Shown here in pieces: positions 48,766 to 59,972 of a DNA stretch of 64,000 nucleotides. The stretch's first letter is position 1. The number at the start of each line of letters is the position of its first letter. The notes below the pieces were generated by a model. It had not been told where the DNA came from and ran no database searches. It saw only the letters and a program-made list of their open reading frames with translations. This DNA is from Halicephalobus mephisto. Taxonomy: Eukaryota; Nematoda; Chromadorea; Rhabditida; Panagrolaimidae. The position numbers and the translations under genes are program-made. Location: positions 1 through 64,000 of the forward strand of contig SWDT01000077.1 of the NCBI GenBank assembly GCA_009193035.1. The letters are read 5' to 3'.

Positions 48766-49594
48766 GCACCTCCGAAGAAGCATCCAGAAGCAATACTGAT
48801 GTTTGTATTAAACAAAATTAACATTCTGGCTCGTACTTTTTTGCTTTACATGACGAGGTTTCATTTCTTATTTTTATAAAGCTTTTGAATGACTGATGGT
48901 GTTGATGGGATTTAGTTTTTGTTTTGCAAGGGAAGAAACATGTTTTCGATGGAGTTGTGGTTTTTTGGGTATGAGTACTTTCATATATAAACCTTAATCC
49001 TCGGGTGGATAAAGGGACCTGTATCCTACATGTCTTAATCTAGAAGTTTCTAGATCCGTTCACGTGGAGTATAGTTCCAAAACATCGATTACGAAATCAC
49101 GAAAGCGTAAACTCGAAATTGTAGGCTAGTTCGATTTCTAAGAAGTTCTGAAAATTCGCGCTGAGATAATTTCGTGAAAAAATTTATTTTTTATTTTTAT
49201 AATATATAATTGATTTTAGAAATTATACAAAATTACGAAATACCGCGCAAAATAAAAATATCACGTAGGCTGCTGATTTCTGAATTCTGAAAATTCGTGG
49301 TGAGACAATCCCATAACGACCCTTATTTCCACTTTCTATGAAAAAATGAATGATTTTCCATTCGTGGGAAAGAGATAAGTATGTCCTAAAAAACTCCAGC
49401 ACTTCTCTGGCCAAATGCAACGTGGCATTGGCAAAACGGGTATTCAAATATTTTTGTTTTTGATGTTGCGTCGTTGTTTGTTTTTTCGCTTGAATAAAAA
49501 AGTTTTTTTTCAAAGTGTCTCACAACGAGTTTTATTCTCTAACTTACTTTTTTAGTTATTTTTTTGAAATCTTTAATTTGAAGATGATTTAAAA
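48766..49594. other. Spacer before the mannosidase gene
   Basis: Mostly unique sequence; a dispersed GAAAATTCGTGGTGAGACAA repeat pair sits at 49140-49310. A near-palindrome (GCCAAATGCAACGTGGCATT) is at about 49410 and an AATAAA at about 49494. No exon could be supported. Confidence 0.4.
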
Positions 49595-52500
49595 ATGCCG
49601 AACTTTCTACCACTTTTTCGTCCTGGAGAAGAGTTGCCGTTATTCCTAAGAAGGAAAAGAGAATCAACGTTTACGACCTGTTCAAAAGTAAGTTTCATAT
49701 ATGGATTTTTTATAGATAGAAGTCATTTTATATATGAGATTTATTTTATATATGAAAGTTAATTTATGTATGAGATTTACTTCATATATGAAAGTTGATT
49801 TATATATGAGATTTACTTCATATATGAAAGTTGATTTATATATGAAATTTACTTCATATATGAAAATTTATTTATATATCAGATTTACTTCATATATGAA
49901 AATTTATTTATATACGAAATTTACTTCATATATGAAAGTTGATTTATATATGAGATTTACTTCATATATGAAAGTTAATTTATATATCAGATTTACTCCA
50001 TATATGAAAATTTATTTATATATCAGATTTACTTCATATATGAAAATTTATTTATATACGAAATTTACTTCATATATGAAAGTTGATTTATATATGAGAT
50101 TTATGAAGATTTACTTATATATGGATTTTCTTATACATGGAATTACTTTTATATATGGGAACTTTATATATGAATTGTTTTATGAAAATTTACATATAAC
50201 TTATTTTTTTTAGAATTTGAGATCACTGCATAGACGACCGAAATCTCTAATTGTTTTATTGAGCATTTTTTTTCTTGTTGGATTTGGATATACTCAGTTT
50301 TATTCGTTTTCTGGAGCTATTCAGACAGCAGAAAACAGAGAAGCGGTAGATATTATTGCGGCTCAGAAACATCGACTACAAGACGATTTTGAGCAATTGA
50401 AAAAACATTCAAATGTAAGTTTTATTCTTATTCAAAGTTTACATTTTTATTTTTATTCAAAATTTACATTTTTTATTTTAAGTTTTATTCAAAATTTACA
50501 TTTTTATTTTTATTTTATTCAAAATTTACATTTTTATTTTTATTTTTATTCAAAATTTACATTTTTATTTTGGTTTTTATTCAAAATTTACATTTTTATT
50601 TTGGTTTTTATTGATTGATATGCTAAATTTTATTTTTTATTAAGAATCGATATATGGGTGTCGATTTCTTTCGGGAATTCCATGGTAATTTTTGTTTTTG
50701 TTGAAAATTGTATGAATTTTGATTTTTACTGAGAATTGAGATGAATTTTTTACTTACATTAAAAATTTATATATGAATTTTCTATCTTAGGGACAAAGCA
50801 AGGAAGTAGAAGGATTGCCCCTGCCGGAATCTGCGGAAATTAAGGAAGCGGAAAGTGAAAAAAGACAACTTGCAGAACCGAAATACCCACAATTCAAAGG
50901 TCCGCAAAATGACAGACAAAAAGCCGTAGTTTCCGCGATGAAACATGCATGGAATGGATACAAAACATACGCCTGGGGCAAGGATCAGTTGATGCCGATT
51001 GCTGGGAAATCCCAAGAATGGATGGGATGCGGATTGACGATAATTGACTCCTTGGACACTTTGGTAATTATGGGCTTAGATGAGGAATTTTCAGAAGCAA
51101 GAAAATGGATAGAAACAGATTTGAATTTTGAAATTGACAAATATGTGAGTCTTTTTGAAACGACGATAAGAGTCCTAGGTGGTCTGATGAGTACTTACCA
51201 CATTACTGGAGAAAGATTGTTTTTGACGAAAGCAGAAGATATTGGAAGCAGATTAATTGGCGGATTAGATGCCCCTTCGGCTATACCGTATTCTGATGTT
51301 AATTTGAAAACCAAGACAGGAAAACAACCAGCATGGGGAGGAGAAAGTTCGTTATCAGAAGTCACCTCTATCCAACTGGAATTCAGGGCTTTAAGCAGAG
51401 CACTGAGGAATGAAACGTACGAAAAAGCAGCTTTTAAAATTTCGGAACATATCCATAACCTTGGTTGTAAGGAATATCAAGGCTTATGTGATATGTTTGT
51501 ATCTCCTACTACTGGGAAATTTCGAAGTTGGTTTACTTTTATAGTTTAAAATATATGATTTTTGAAATTTTAAAATATAGAAAGATAGTAAATCTGGCAA
51601 TTTAGTATTGTAAATTTTTGTTTTTTACCTGGATTTTAAGATTTTAGGAAAATTTAAACAATTTTGTTAAGATAAAAAACAGAAATATTGGAATATTTTT
51701 ATTAAAAAATTAAGAGTACGATTTATTGCAAGTTTTCTGAAAGCATCTCACTGAATGGAATCAACACGTAAGAGCTGATAATGATTTTTACATTATTCGA
51801 TTCTGAGTACAATAGATGACAGGATTATAATTTAGTAGAAGATTGAATATAACTGAGTTTAATCAACGTGATAATGCCTTTTTAACTGGAAACAAACGTG
51901 GTCCAAACATGTTGATTATGTTCAGTTATGATCAATCTTTTACTAAATTGTAATCCTGCCATTGATTGTACTCAGTTAGAATCGAATAATATAGAAATCA
52001 TTGTCAGAAGCTCTTGGATGTTGATTTCATTCAATAAGACATGATTTCAGAAAATTTGTATAATTTTTTATTCTAAAAAATATGATTTTCTGGATTTCTA
52101 TGTAATGGGTATTAGGTGTGTAAACATTGGAAAATATAAAACTGACAACTGATACCTAAATATCCTTGTTTTGGGTTTACTTACTTTCTTATTTTTTAAC
52201 AATTTTAATGTTTGTAAAAATTCACACCAAAATAATTTTTGATTTTTATAATGTGGTTTTTGATTTGTTGGTTTTAGGCGGTACAACTATCACACTTGGA
52301 GCGAGGGCAGATTCGTATTACGAGTATTTATTAAAACAATGGCTTCAAACGGGCAAAACTATTAATTGGTTGAAAGAAGATTATGAAGAAGCAGTTAATG
52401 GAATTAAAAATCTTCTCTGGAGATTTTCGGAACCTTCTAAGCTTGCTTTTCCTGGAGAATTACTAGGTGGGAAAAGTTTCTCACCGAAAATGGATCATTT

Positions 52501-53011
52501 AGTATGTTTCCTGGCTGGAACTTTGGCCTTAGGTGCTCATAATGGATTTCCTAATGAACATATGGATATGGCTAGGAATTTGTCACAAAGTTGCAGGAAA
52601 ATGTATGATACACCGACTGGATTGGGACCTGAAATTGTGTATTTTAATGAAATTCCAGGTGTTAAGGAAGATATAAGTATTAAACCTCTGGATGCTCATT
52701 GTCTTTTGAGACCGGAAGCGTTTGAAGCATGGTTTTATATGTATAGATTTACAGGAGATAAGATGTATCAAGAATGGGGATGGACGGCTTTTCAAGCAAT
52801 TGAGAATTATGCGAAAGTTAAAAATGGTTATTCATCGATTAATAGTGTGAAGAAAATTCCAGTAACATATAGGGATTTGATGGAATCTTTTTTCCTAGCT
52901 GAAACTTTGAAATATTTGTATTTGCTTTTTGCAGATGATCAATCGGAAATTCCATTGGATAAGTTTGTATTCAATACAGAAGGACATGTCATGTTGATAT
53001 ACGATAATTGA
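49595..53011 (+). CDS. MAN1B1: ER-type class I alpha-1,2-mannosidase (GH47)
   Basis: Four exons: 49595-49687, 50214-50414, 50791-51526 and 52278-53011; 587 aa. It trims mannose from N-glycans in the ER/early Golgi during quality control and ERAD. It is a type II membrane protein: about 40 cytoplasmic residues, one helix (SLIVLLSIFFLVGFGYTQF, about 43-62), a charged stem, then the GH47 domain. Catalytic and calcium-binding positions are visible: the Glu in SLFETTIRVLGGL, the Asp in KMDHLVCFLAG, the Glu in LRPEAFEAWFYMYR and the Thr in FNTEGHV. TLGARADSYYEYLLKQW and the PEIVYFN loop also fit. Intron 1 is a tandem repeat and intron 3 contains a foldback MITE; the splice across intron 3 is supported by phase and by the conserved sequence it joins (GKF to GARADSYYE). 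Confidence 0.93.
49705..50125. repeat. 36-bp TATATGA repeat in mannosidase intron 1
   Basis: About eleven units of TATATGAGATTTACTTCATA plus TGAAAGTTGATT. The period is divisible by three, which creates a spurious 159-codon frame (MRFTSYMKVDLY repeats). Confidence 0.88.
50430..50610. repeat. Short tandem repeat in mannosidase intron 2
   Basis: Six to seven units of TTATTCAAAATTTACATTTT with T-rich spacers. Confidence 0.8.
51745..52045. mobile_element. Foldback MITE, family B core, in mannosidase intron 3
   Basis: Two arms of about 130 bases that are inverted copies (GATGACAGGATTATAATTTA on the left, TAAATTGTAATCCTGCCATT on the right) around a loop with TTTTTAACTGGAAACAAACG. The core words (ACTGAGTTTAATCAACGTG, TGATTGTACTCAGTTAGAAT) match the interior of the element at 7880-8410, so it is the same family. 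The long outer repeats are missing or too diverged to see. Confidence 0.75.
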
Positions 53012-54238
53012 GTCTGATTTTTGCCAATGTTTATGTTGTACATTGAGGTCTGTGAAATGGTCGATGTCAGGATTAAATTTTAAGTTGCAGATTGCTTGTA
53101 ATGGTTATCTATATAAGTTGGAGTTTTTATTTTTATAGATTTCGAAATTGGAGTTAAATTTGCAACGTTTAGGTGGATTTGTTGATGTAGAAATTAGAAT
53201 TATAATTCGCAGATTGCTTGCAGTGATTAACTAGACTGATTAGGATTTTTATTTTTATAAATTTCGAAATTTAAGTTAAATTTGCAGATTAGTTTGGATT
53301 TTTATTTTTATAAATTTCGAAATTTAATTTTAATTTGTAGATTAGTTCGGATTTTTATTTTTATAAATTTCGAAATTTAAGTTAAATTTGCACTTTGCTT
53401 GCAACATTCAAGCAGATCTGTCGATATTAAAATTAAATTTGCACTTTGCTTGCAACATTCAAGTGGATTGATCTATTAAATTGTTTACGAAAATTTAATT
53501 TTGATGTTGGTCGTTTTATGGACCTCGATATTGGTTGGAATTTTGAATCGGGTTTGATTCTGGATTTGGTGGAAAAATCGATGTTGAAAGTAATAAATTC
53601 TTGTTTTTTTTTGAAATTTAAAAAAAATGGAAGATTTTAAAAAATTATAATTTTTTTAGAAATAATTTGTTTTTAAATTTTTTTGATTGGAAATTTTGAA
53701 ATTGTAATTTTCTACTGTATTGGTACTTGGTAGTTGTTTTTACAGTAATTTAAAAAATTAAAAGTTTTAAATTTCGAAATTTTTAGATTTTATTTAAAAT
53801 ATTTAAATTCAAAAATTCGAAATCTTCGGATTTTATTTTAGCTTTTTTTTAATTTAAAATAATTTGAAAATTTTTTAATTTTATTTAAAATGGAAAATTT
53901 TTTTATATATTGATTCCATCTGTTAACCAACTTCGTTCCACAACACCGTAATTCTGAAAATTCTTGTATTTTTCGCCTCAGGACCTTAGTCAACTTTGTT
54001 TTTAAATTTGGAATTAGAATTTGTTCAATTTTCAGAAATACCGTATATTTATGATTTTTCAAAAATTAAAGTTTCATCAAAACTGAATCCATTTAAAAAC
54101 CTGAAAAAATTAAAAACTAAACGTCACTAAAAACAGATTTTTCTACCGTAAAAAATACAGTATGCATCCTTATAGGATAAGATTGACCGGCGTTTCCCCT
54201 AAGAGAATGGCAGCTTTGGGTTCTGACCTCGGGCCAGG
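53012..54238. other. Convergent spacer with TGCTTGCAACATTCAAG repeats
   Basis: Diverged 60-90-bp units at about 53080-53480 carrying GATTGCTTGCAATGG/TTTGCTTGCAACATTCAAG and TTTTATAAATTTCGAAATTT. The same word in the opposite orientation (AATGTTGCAAGCAAACTGCG) forms the array at 59340-59780. The remainder is AT-rich. No gene seen. Confidence 0.6.
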
Positions 54239-57200
54239 TTAATTGTCATAGTACATAGAGTAGTAATCATCATCTTTTCTGAAGTTTCTTTTAGTCGTCG
54301 TCGAAGGTCTCTTGGTGGTGGTTGTCCTGTAAGGGGTAGGGGTGCCTCTGGGTAGAGTACTTCTACGTGGGGTAGGGGTACTTCCGAGGACAGTAAAGGC
54401 CCCTCTAGATGGGGTAGGGGTAATTCTTGAGAAAGTAAGGGCCCCTCTGGATGGGGTGGGGGTAATTCTTGAGAAAGTAGGGGCCCCTCTGGATGGGGTA
54501 GGGGTACCTGGTGTCGAAGATGGAAGGATAAATCTCCTGTTCATTGCTGAACCTGGAGGTTTCCCTCTGACTCCGGATTTCGTGTCGACTGGAACACTTT
54601 CTTCGATTTCGACTGCAGATCCGTATTCTGGGAAACTGTCTACAGACTCCACTGCTTCGTCGACGGAAAAGGACAATTCTGGCAATGGCGGATCTGTTTT
54701 CTTCGTACTTGCTTCTGTAGTAGTCGTGATGACGATTGGAATAGTTTCTTCGATATTTTCGTAATCGTAATCCACAGACGGACTTGGTCCTTCTTTTTCC
54801 ACAGCAGAATAGTAGTCATTTCCATCAATGCTTGCGGCAATTTCTGGTTTGTTGATTTTTTTAGGTCCTAATTCACTTGTGAAATCTATCCCTAAATCTC
54901 CATCACTCGGCAAAACCGACATCGAGTGCCCGTTCGAACTTGTTTTACTTTTTGCTGATCCTCCGGCCTTTCCCAAGAGTTCTCCTATGTTTTCTGGTTT
55001 CCCGGTGAACTGTTCTATTAATTCCGGGTTTTCTAAGACTTCTCCGATGATATCCCAGCCTTTAGGGTCTTGAATCAATGACAGGGCTGTCTGTAATAGA
55101 TATATGAAAGTAACAGGTATAGAGAAGTTAATTAACAAAAATTATATCCAAAAAATCGATGTGTCGAAATTAGTTGATATATGAAAAGTAATTAATATGC
55201 AAAAAGTAATTGATACATTGAAAGTTGTTGATATATGAAAAGTAATTAATATACAAAAAGTAATTGGTACATTGAAAGTTGTTGATATATGAAAATTGAT
55301 ATAAAAACTAATATATGTGGAATTTAGTTGATATATGAAAAGTAAATGATATGTGGAAAGTAATTAATATATGGGAATTAAACAATATCCGGAATTTAGT
55401 TGATATATGAAAAATAAACTAACCTGGAAATTTGAGAAAAATTCGCTTTTTTTGAATTGGTCCACAGCTTTGTAAATATCTCCGCAATTGAGTCTGTTAC
55501 AGATTCCGATGAATGGAAGCTCTGGGATTTTCGGGTCGTCGAATCCGTCTCCGGATTTCATCAGAATGGCATCGAAGACTTTCTTAACGTCGAATTCTGG
55601 AGAACTTGGGGGTAAATCTGCCTGAGGGGCTTTGTCGAATCCTTGTTTCCTTTTCTCGTTGACGAAATGGAAAACTTCCGTCAGCAATCCTTTAGGACCG
55701 AAGAGGGTTGATTTCCATTCGTTGTTGAGCGGTGGAAGTTTGGATTCTGGAAAATTACGAAATTCACCGATAAAATCCTCCAAAATGGAACTGACCTGTA
55801 GCTATAGATTCTGGAAGACTGTCGACACTGAAGCTTCCAGAAGGAATAGGAATTGGTTCGTCAAATTGTACCTAAAATCGGAAAATAAAAACTAAAAAAT
55901 GGACAGTTTTTCGTTTTTAAATAAACTATACCAATTTTTAGGACCTTTTCCACCTTGTTAATTTTTTAATTCCTACTAGTATGTGAAAACTGGTCGTTTT
56001 ACCACTTTTAAAATGATAATATGCCAGTTTTTACCATCTTTGTCTCTCGCTGATAATTACCAGTTCATTAACAAACACGACTGGTATTTACCATTTTTGC
56101 TATTTCGAAGGAAACTGTACCAGTTTTCAGGGTCTTTGTCTCGAAACGAAATTTTTTTCTCTCGTTGTTGTATTTCTCAAACTCTTAGCCTATGAATTTT
56201 TTCACTTACTTCCTTCGCGGATTCTGCTTTCGCTGTTCCGGAATCTATCCATTTCCTCTGATTTGTTGTGTATTCCCGAATGGTTTGCTCCTGAATGTAT
56301 TTGTCCCCGTACAGTTTGATCTTCTCGTCTTCCAACGCCCGTTCTCCAACTTTAGTGACTAAATGCATTAATGATGCGACGATGTCATTTTTCTCAAAAA
56401 ATCTCCCAAGAATTGTAACAAGTCCATTATCTAAAATTGTTTATTTTTTAGGATTTGATAGTTTTCGGTCTCGTCGCGAAGTAACGTTTTGGCGCGAGGG
56501 GACAACAAGCTGTTTGCTTCCTCTGAGAGCGCGTCCTTTTTCGCATCGTGTGGTTGGGTGTCCAGTGCTCAGTCATTGTTGCTTGTTCGTCCGACTAATG
56601 CTGGTTGTGTTCGTTCTTAGTTCCCGTCATTTTTTGGCGCGTATTTCAGTTTTCCAATTTTTCTTTCGTTTTGTATGATCAATCCTGTTCCAACTATTAC
56701 TGATATCGACAAGTTTCCTTACCATAAATTTAATGTCTGTAGTAATTATTGATTTTTTACCGTTTTTTGGAGTTGCGAAATCGCGCAATGACTTCCGTTG
56801 TGGTATTGATTTGATCGTTTTAGCTCTAACTTTCATCATGGCCGGAGGCAAAGGAAAAGCCGGAAAGGACAGTGGAAAAGCCAAAAGCAAGCAGGTTTCC
56901 CGATCTGCCAGAGCTGGTCTTCAATTTCCTGTTGGACGTATTCACCGATTTCTAAAACAACGGACAACGAGCCATGGACGTGTTGGAGGAGCTGCTGCAG
57001 TCTACAGTGCCGCTATTCTTGAATACCTAACTGCGGAAGTTCTAGAACTGGCTGGTAATGCTTCTAAGGATTTGAAAGTCAAACGTATCACTCCCAGACA
57101 TTTGCACCTTGCCATTCGAGGAGACGAAGAACTCGATACTTTGATCAAAGCTACAATCGCTGGTGGTGGTGTCATCCCTCACATTCATCGTTACTTGATG

Positions 57201-57754
57201 AAATCCAAGAATCAACCTGGAGCTGCACCTGCCGGAAAGCCTGGAGCTACTCAGTAAAGAATGAATTTACCATAACCATTTTGTATTGTAACGTCATTAC
57301 CAGTTTTTGTTCCAACTTCGTTAACAGTTTTGATCTCTGCATTTTGGATTTTGAAGATTGGATAAAACAGAAAATGTCATGTCTGGCCCGTTTGTGAGTC
57401 ATTGTCCAAAAAAGGAATTCGGGGAAACTTGATTAATGAAGTAATTGGAGTGAATCAGCGATCTCAGGAAGCGGTTCGGGGATTTTGAAGTGCCATTTTG
57501 GCGCGACAGAGAGAACTGGCATACGATTGGATTGCGCGGGAAAGCCGGACTTGGAGAGGGGCCAAAACAAAACATAACTGACCTGTAGATGAGGGGTTTT
57601 GGACCTTTTCGGAGACGTTCTCAGGTCCGGTTATCTTGTAGAATAATTTTCCAACTTGTTTTTGAGATATGTTTGGATCAGTAAATCCTCGAGGATGGGA
57701 TGTAGAAGAAGAAATTAAGAAGAATAATAATAATGGTTTTAAATATATATTCAT
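54239..57754 (-). CDS. Secreted acidic protein with Cys-containing helical module and Thr/Pro-rich repeats (family S, member 1)
   Basis: Five exons: 57583-57754, 56210-56430, 55796-55871, 55424-55746 and 54239-55090; 547 aa. A signal peptide (about 1-20, [19 protein letters not shown]) is followed by a helical region and then a module with two close cysteines: [20 protein letters not shown] and [15 protein letters not shown], with PELIEQF after it. The C-terminal 200 residues are acidic and then Thr/Pro/Arg-rich, with four to six copies of TPTPSRGA plus TFSRI, ending in a Tyr/Asp-rich tail. It is likely extracellular, perhaps O-glycosylated. No named family was recognised. The gene at 59973-61785 has the same overall design. 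Its first intron (56431-57582) contains the histone H2A.Z gene on the opposite strand. Confidence 0.75.
55145..55420. repeat. TTGATATATGAAAAGTAATT repeat in an intron
   Basis: Six to seven variable units of TTGATATATGAAAAGTAATT with TACATTGAAAGTTG, filling the intron between exons 4 and 5 of the secreted gene. Confidence 0.8.
56487..56641. promoter_or_regulatory. Candidate E2F-like motifs upstream of htz-1
   Basis: TTTTGGCGCG occurs at 56487-56496 and again, as TTTTTGGCGCG, at 56631-56641, about 200-350 bases before the htz-1 start. A third copy lies at 57496-57505 and a classical TTTCCCGCGC (minus strand) at 57534-57543, on the other side of the gene next to exon 1 of the host. E2F/DREAM sites read TTTSSCGC. 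TTTTGGCGC words also occur in dispersed nematode repeats, so this is tentative. Confidence 0.4.
56838..57257 (+). CDS. htz-1: Histone variant H2A.Z
   Basis: Single exon, 139 aa. Replaces H2A in promoter nucleosomes and is loaded by SWR1-type remodellers. The H2A.Z-specific words are present: [20 protein letters not shown] at the start, [60 protein letters not shown] and a short C-terminus ([10 protein letters not shown]). The start was chosen at 56838 because the [10 protein letters not shown]-terminus is conserved; the frame is open 105 bases further upstream without homology. The gene lies antisense in the first intron of the secreted gene at 54239-57754. The usual replication-dependent histone stem-loop is absent after the stop, as expected for a polyadenylated variant. 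Confidence 0.97.
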   Translation: MAGGKGKAGKDSGKAKSKQVSRSARAGLQFPVGRIHRFLKQRTTSHGRVGGAAAVYSAAILEYLTAEVLELAGNASKDLKVKRITPRHLHLAIRGDEELDTLIKATIAGGGVIPHIHRYLMKSKNQPGAAPAGKPGATQ

Positions 57755-57759
57755 TTGAT

Positions 57760-58530
57760 CATTTAAAAAATAGGAATAATGATGGAAAATTAGAAATGAA
57801 AAATTTTTGCGATTTTTTAGTTTTAACGCAGAAATTTGAAAAGAATCGATTTATGAAGGCGGAGAAGGGGCTTTTTGGACTCCTCCAAGAGCTCTGGAAA
57901 CTGGTTTGGGATTTCGAAAGAACACGGCACAGGATCTGGAGATTTTTGAACGGATTCAAATCACCGGAACAGTACGGAAAAGGATCTAAGGTTAGATGAC
58001 TGGAATTTTCTGAAATTTTGGAATTGGGAATTTTTATTTTTTTTGGAATTTCTTGATAGAATTATTTTGAAAAAAATTATTAAAATTTTCTACGATTTTA
58101 AAATTGAAATCTGAATTTTTGAAAAATTTAAAATTTTTGCAATTAGAAATTTTTATTTTTTTAGAATTTCTTGATAGAATTGTTTTGAAAAAAAATTATT
58201 AAAATTTTTTATGATTTTAAAATTGAACTCTGAAATTTTGAAAAATTTAAAATTTTTGCAATTAGAAATTTTATTTTTTTAAGAATTTAATTTTTATAAA
58301 TTTTTCGGATTTCAATTCTGATGTTTGAAATTTCCGCGATACAGTAACTTTTAAATTTTCGTTTTAAAACAAATTTTAAAATTCGTTGAAATTAATTTTT
58401 AAACTTTTTTGGATAGAAATATACCTGATTCAGACGTCTGATGTCCTTCCGAGTCATCATGAAGCTGAATCAACGGATTAATTTTCTTCGATATCGATGA
58501 CGTAAAAGACGGATTTCATAAATCCGATGA
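57760..58530 (-). other. Possible third, degenerate family-S gene (or plus-strand exon)
   Basis: Two GC-richer islands lie between the family-S genes. On the minus strand, an exon ending near 58423 (INPLIQLHDD, donor GTATAT) can be joined in phase to one starting at 57985 after TAACCTTAG. It would encode a PYCSGD motif reminiscent of PICRGD in the neighbour, ending at 57759. On the plus strand the same DNA (57855-57985) also reads as a charged open frame (ELWKLVWDFERTRHRIWRF) with a GTTAGA donor. Both cannot be real; neither has a start with supporting context. Confidence 0.25.
57990..58290. repeat. 120-bp repeat, two copies and a partial
   Basis: Nearly identical units (TTTCTTGATAGAATTATTTT and TTAAAATTTTTGCAATTAGA) at about 58030 and 58150, with a partial third. 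Confidence 0.75.
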
Positions 58531-58917
58531 TATTGAAAAATTAAATCATCTTAGAACTACGGTAATTCACTTAATTATAAAATTACAAAATTATTTTTTT
58601 TTATAAAAAATTTTAAAAATTATTTTTTATAAAAAATTACAAAATTATTTTTTTTATAAAATTTTAAAATTATTGATTTATTCAAAAATTAATTTTTATT
58701 TGAATGTTTGTATTTTAAGTACTTTATTATTTTTTTGAAATCATCATTATTTGTGTTACCTACGTATAAAAAATTGTGACTAATACGGTGGAAATCTATA
58801 ATTTTCAACTTACTCAAAAAATTTTTACTGTTATGTTAGGAAACAGAAGTATTGTAATATTTTTTACTAGAACAATAAGACAAATATGATTTATGACGAT
58901 TTGGAAAAAATACCATC

Positions 58918-59145
58918 GAGAATCTCACTCATGTTCTACAGTACTCCAGAGTCCCTGATATTCAGGCTATCGCTCTGGGTTTTCTCTTTTTAGTGTTCTT
59001 TTTTATCCTAGTATTTACATAACAAGTTTCCTCACATTATAAAACCAAATCTCATTCATGTTCTACAGTATTCCATAGTTCCTGATATTCAAGCTATCGC
59101 TCTGGGTCCTCTCTTTCTAGTCTACTTTTTTATCTCAGTATTTAC
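58918..59145. repeat. Two tandem arm fragments of MITE family B
   Basis: CTCATGTTCTACAGTACTCC at about 58930 and CTCATTCATGTTCTACAGTA at about 59050 each begin a block of about 95 bases matching the terminal arm of the element at 7880-8410, including the CCCTGATAT and TCTCTTT words. Direct tandem orientation of two arms, without the core, suggests recombination or a local duplication. Confidence 0.65.
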
Positions 59146-59339
59146 GTAATTATGAAACACACAAAGTAGAATTTCTTCTATATCATGATCTACAAAGTGG
59201 GCAACATTAAAATCAAAGGATAATTGAATTTCCAAACAATGACTAAGCAAATCAATCTGCTCGAATGTAAGGAGCACATTGTAAATTTTTTATTTCGAAA
59301 TATATATAAAGATAAATATACAAGTATCAACCGACATGC

Positions 59340-59780
59340 CTGAATGTTGCAAGCAAACTGCGGATTTTGATTTTGATCTATTTGTCCAAATGTTGCAAGC
59401 AAACTGCGGATTTTTCTTAATTTTTATCTATTTGTTCGAATGTTGCAGGCAAACTGCGAATTTCGATTTTGATCTATTTACTAAAATATTGCAAGCAAAC
59501 TGCGAATTTTGATTTTGATCTATTTACTCAAATGTTGCAAGCAAACTGCGGATTTTTCTTAATTTTGATCTATTTGCTGAAATATTGCAAGCAAAATGCA
59601 GTTTTTATTTTAATTTTGACGTATTTGTCTGAATTTTACGAACAAATTTCAAATTTTATGTTTATTTTGAAATATTTATAAACATAAATATAAAATTATC
59701 AATTTACTTACTCAAACGTTGCATGCAAACTGCAATTTTTATTTTAATTTTGACTTATTTACTCCAATATGAGCAAACTG
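59340..59780. repeat. 60-bp tandem repeat AATGTTGCAAGCAAACTGCG
   Basis: Seven to eight units of AATGTTGCAAGCAAACTGCG followed by a T-rich stretch and TTTTGATCTATTTG. The same sequence, inverted, occurs at 53080-53480. Confidence 0.85.
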
Positions 59781-59972
59781 CAATTTTTATTTTTTTTATT
59801 TAAAAATTTAATTTAATTTTGAAATAAGTAATTCTGAAAATATTTTTATTTTTAAAAATTAAACAAAATTAAAAATAATAATTAAACTGAAAATTACGAA
59901 ATACTATCACAGTTTTCACTTTGGAATTGAATCCAGAATCCACCCGTGGATGTAGAAAATCCTAATCCGAGA

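Noticed and set aside
49734..50213. A 159-codon ORF of MKVDLYMRFTSY repeats
   Set aside because: It is the 36-bp tandem repeat of mannosidase intron 1, and the conserved exons splice around it.
54342..54764. 140-codon plus-strand ORF opposite the Thr/Pro repeats
   Set aside because: Shadow of the repetitive tail of the secreted gene, which is supported by five phase-compatible exons.
56733..56837. N-terminal extension of H2A.Z
   Set aside because: The frame is open upstream of 56838, but the conserved H2A.Z start is MAGGKGKAG and the extension has no homology.
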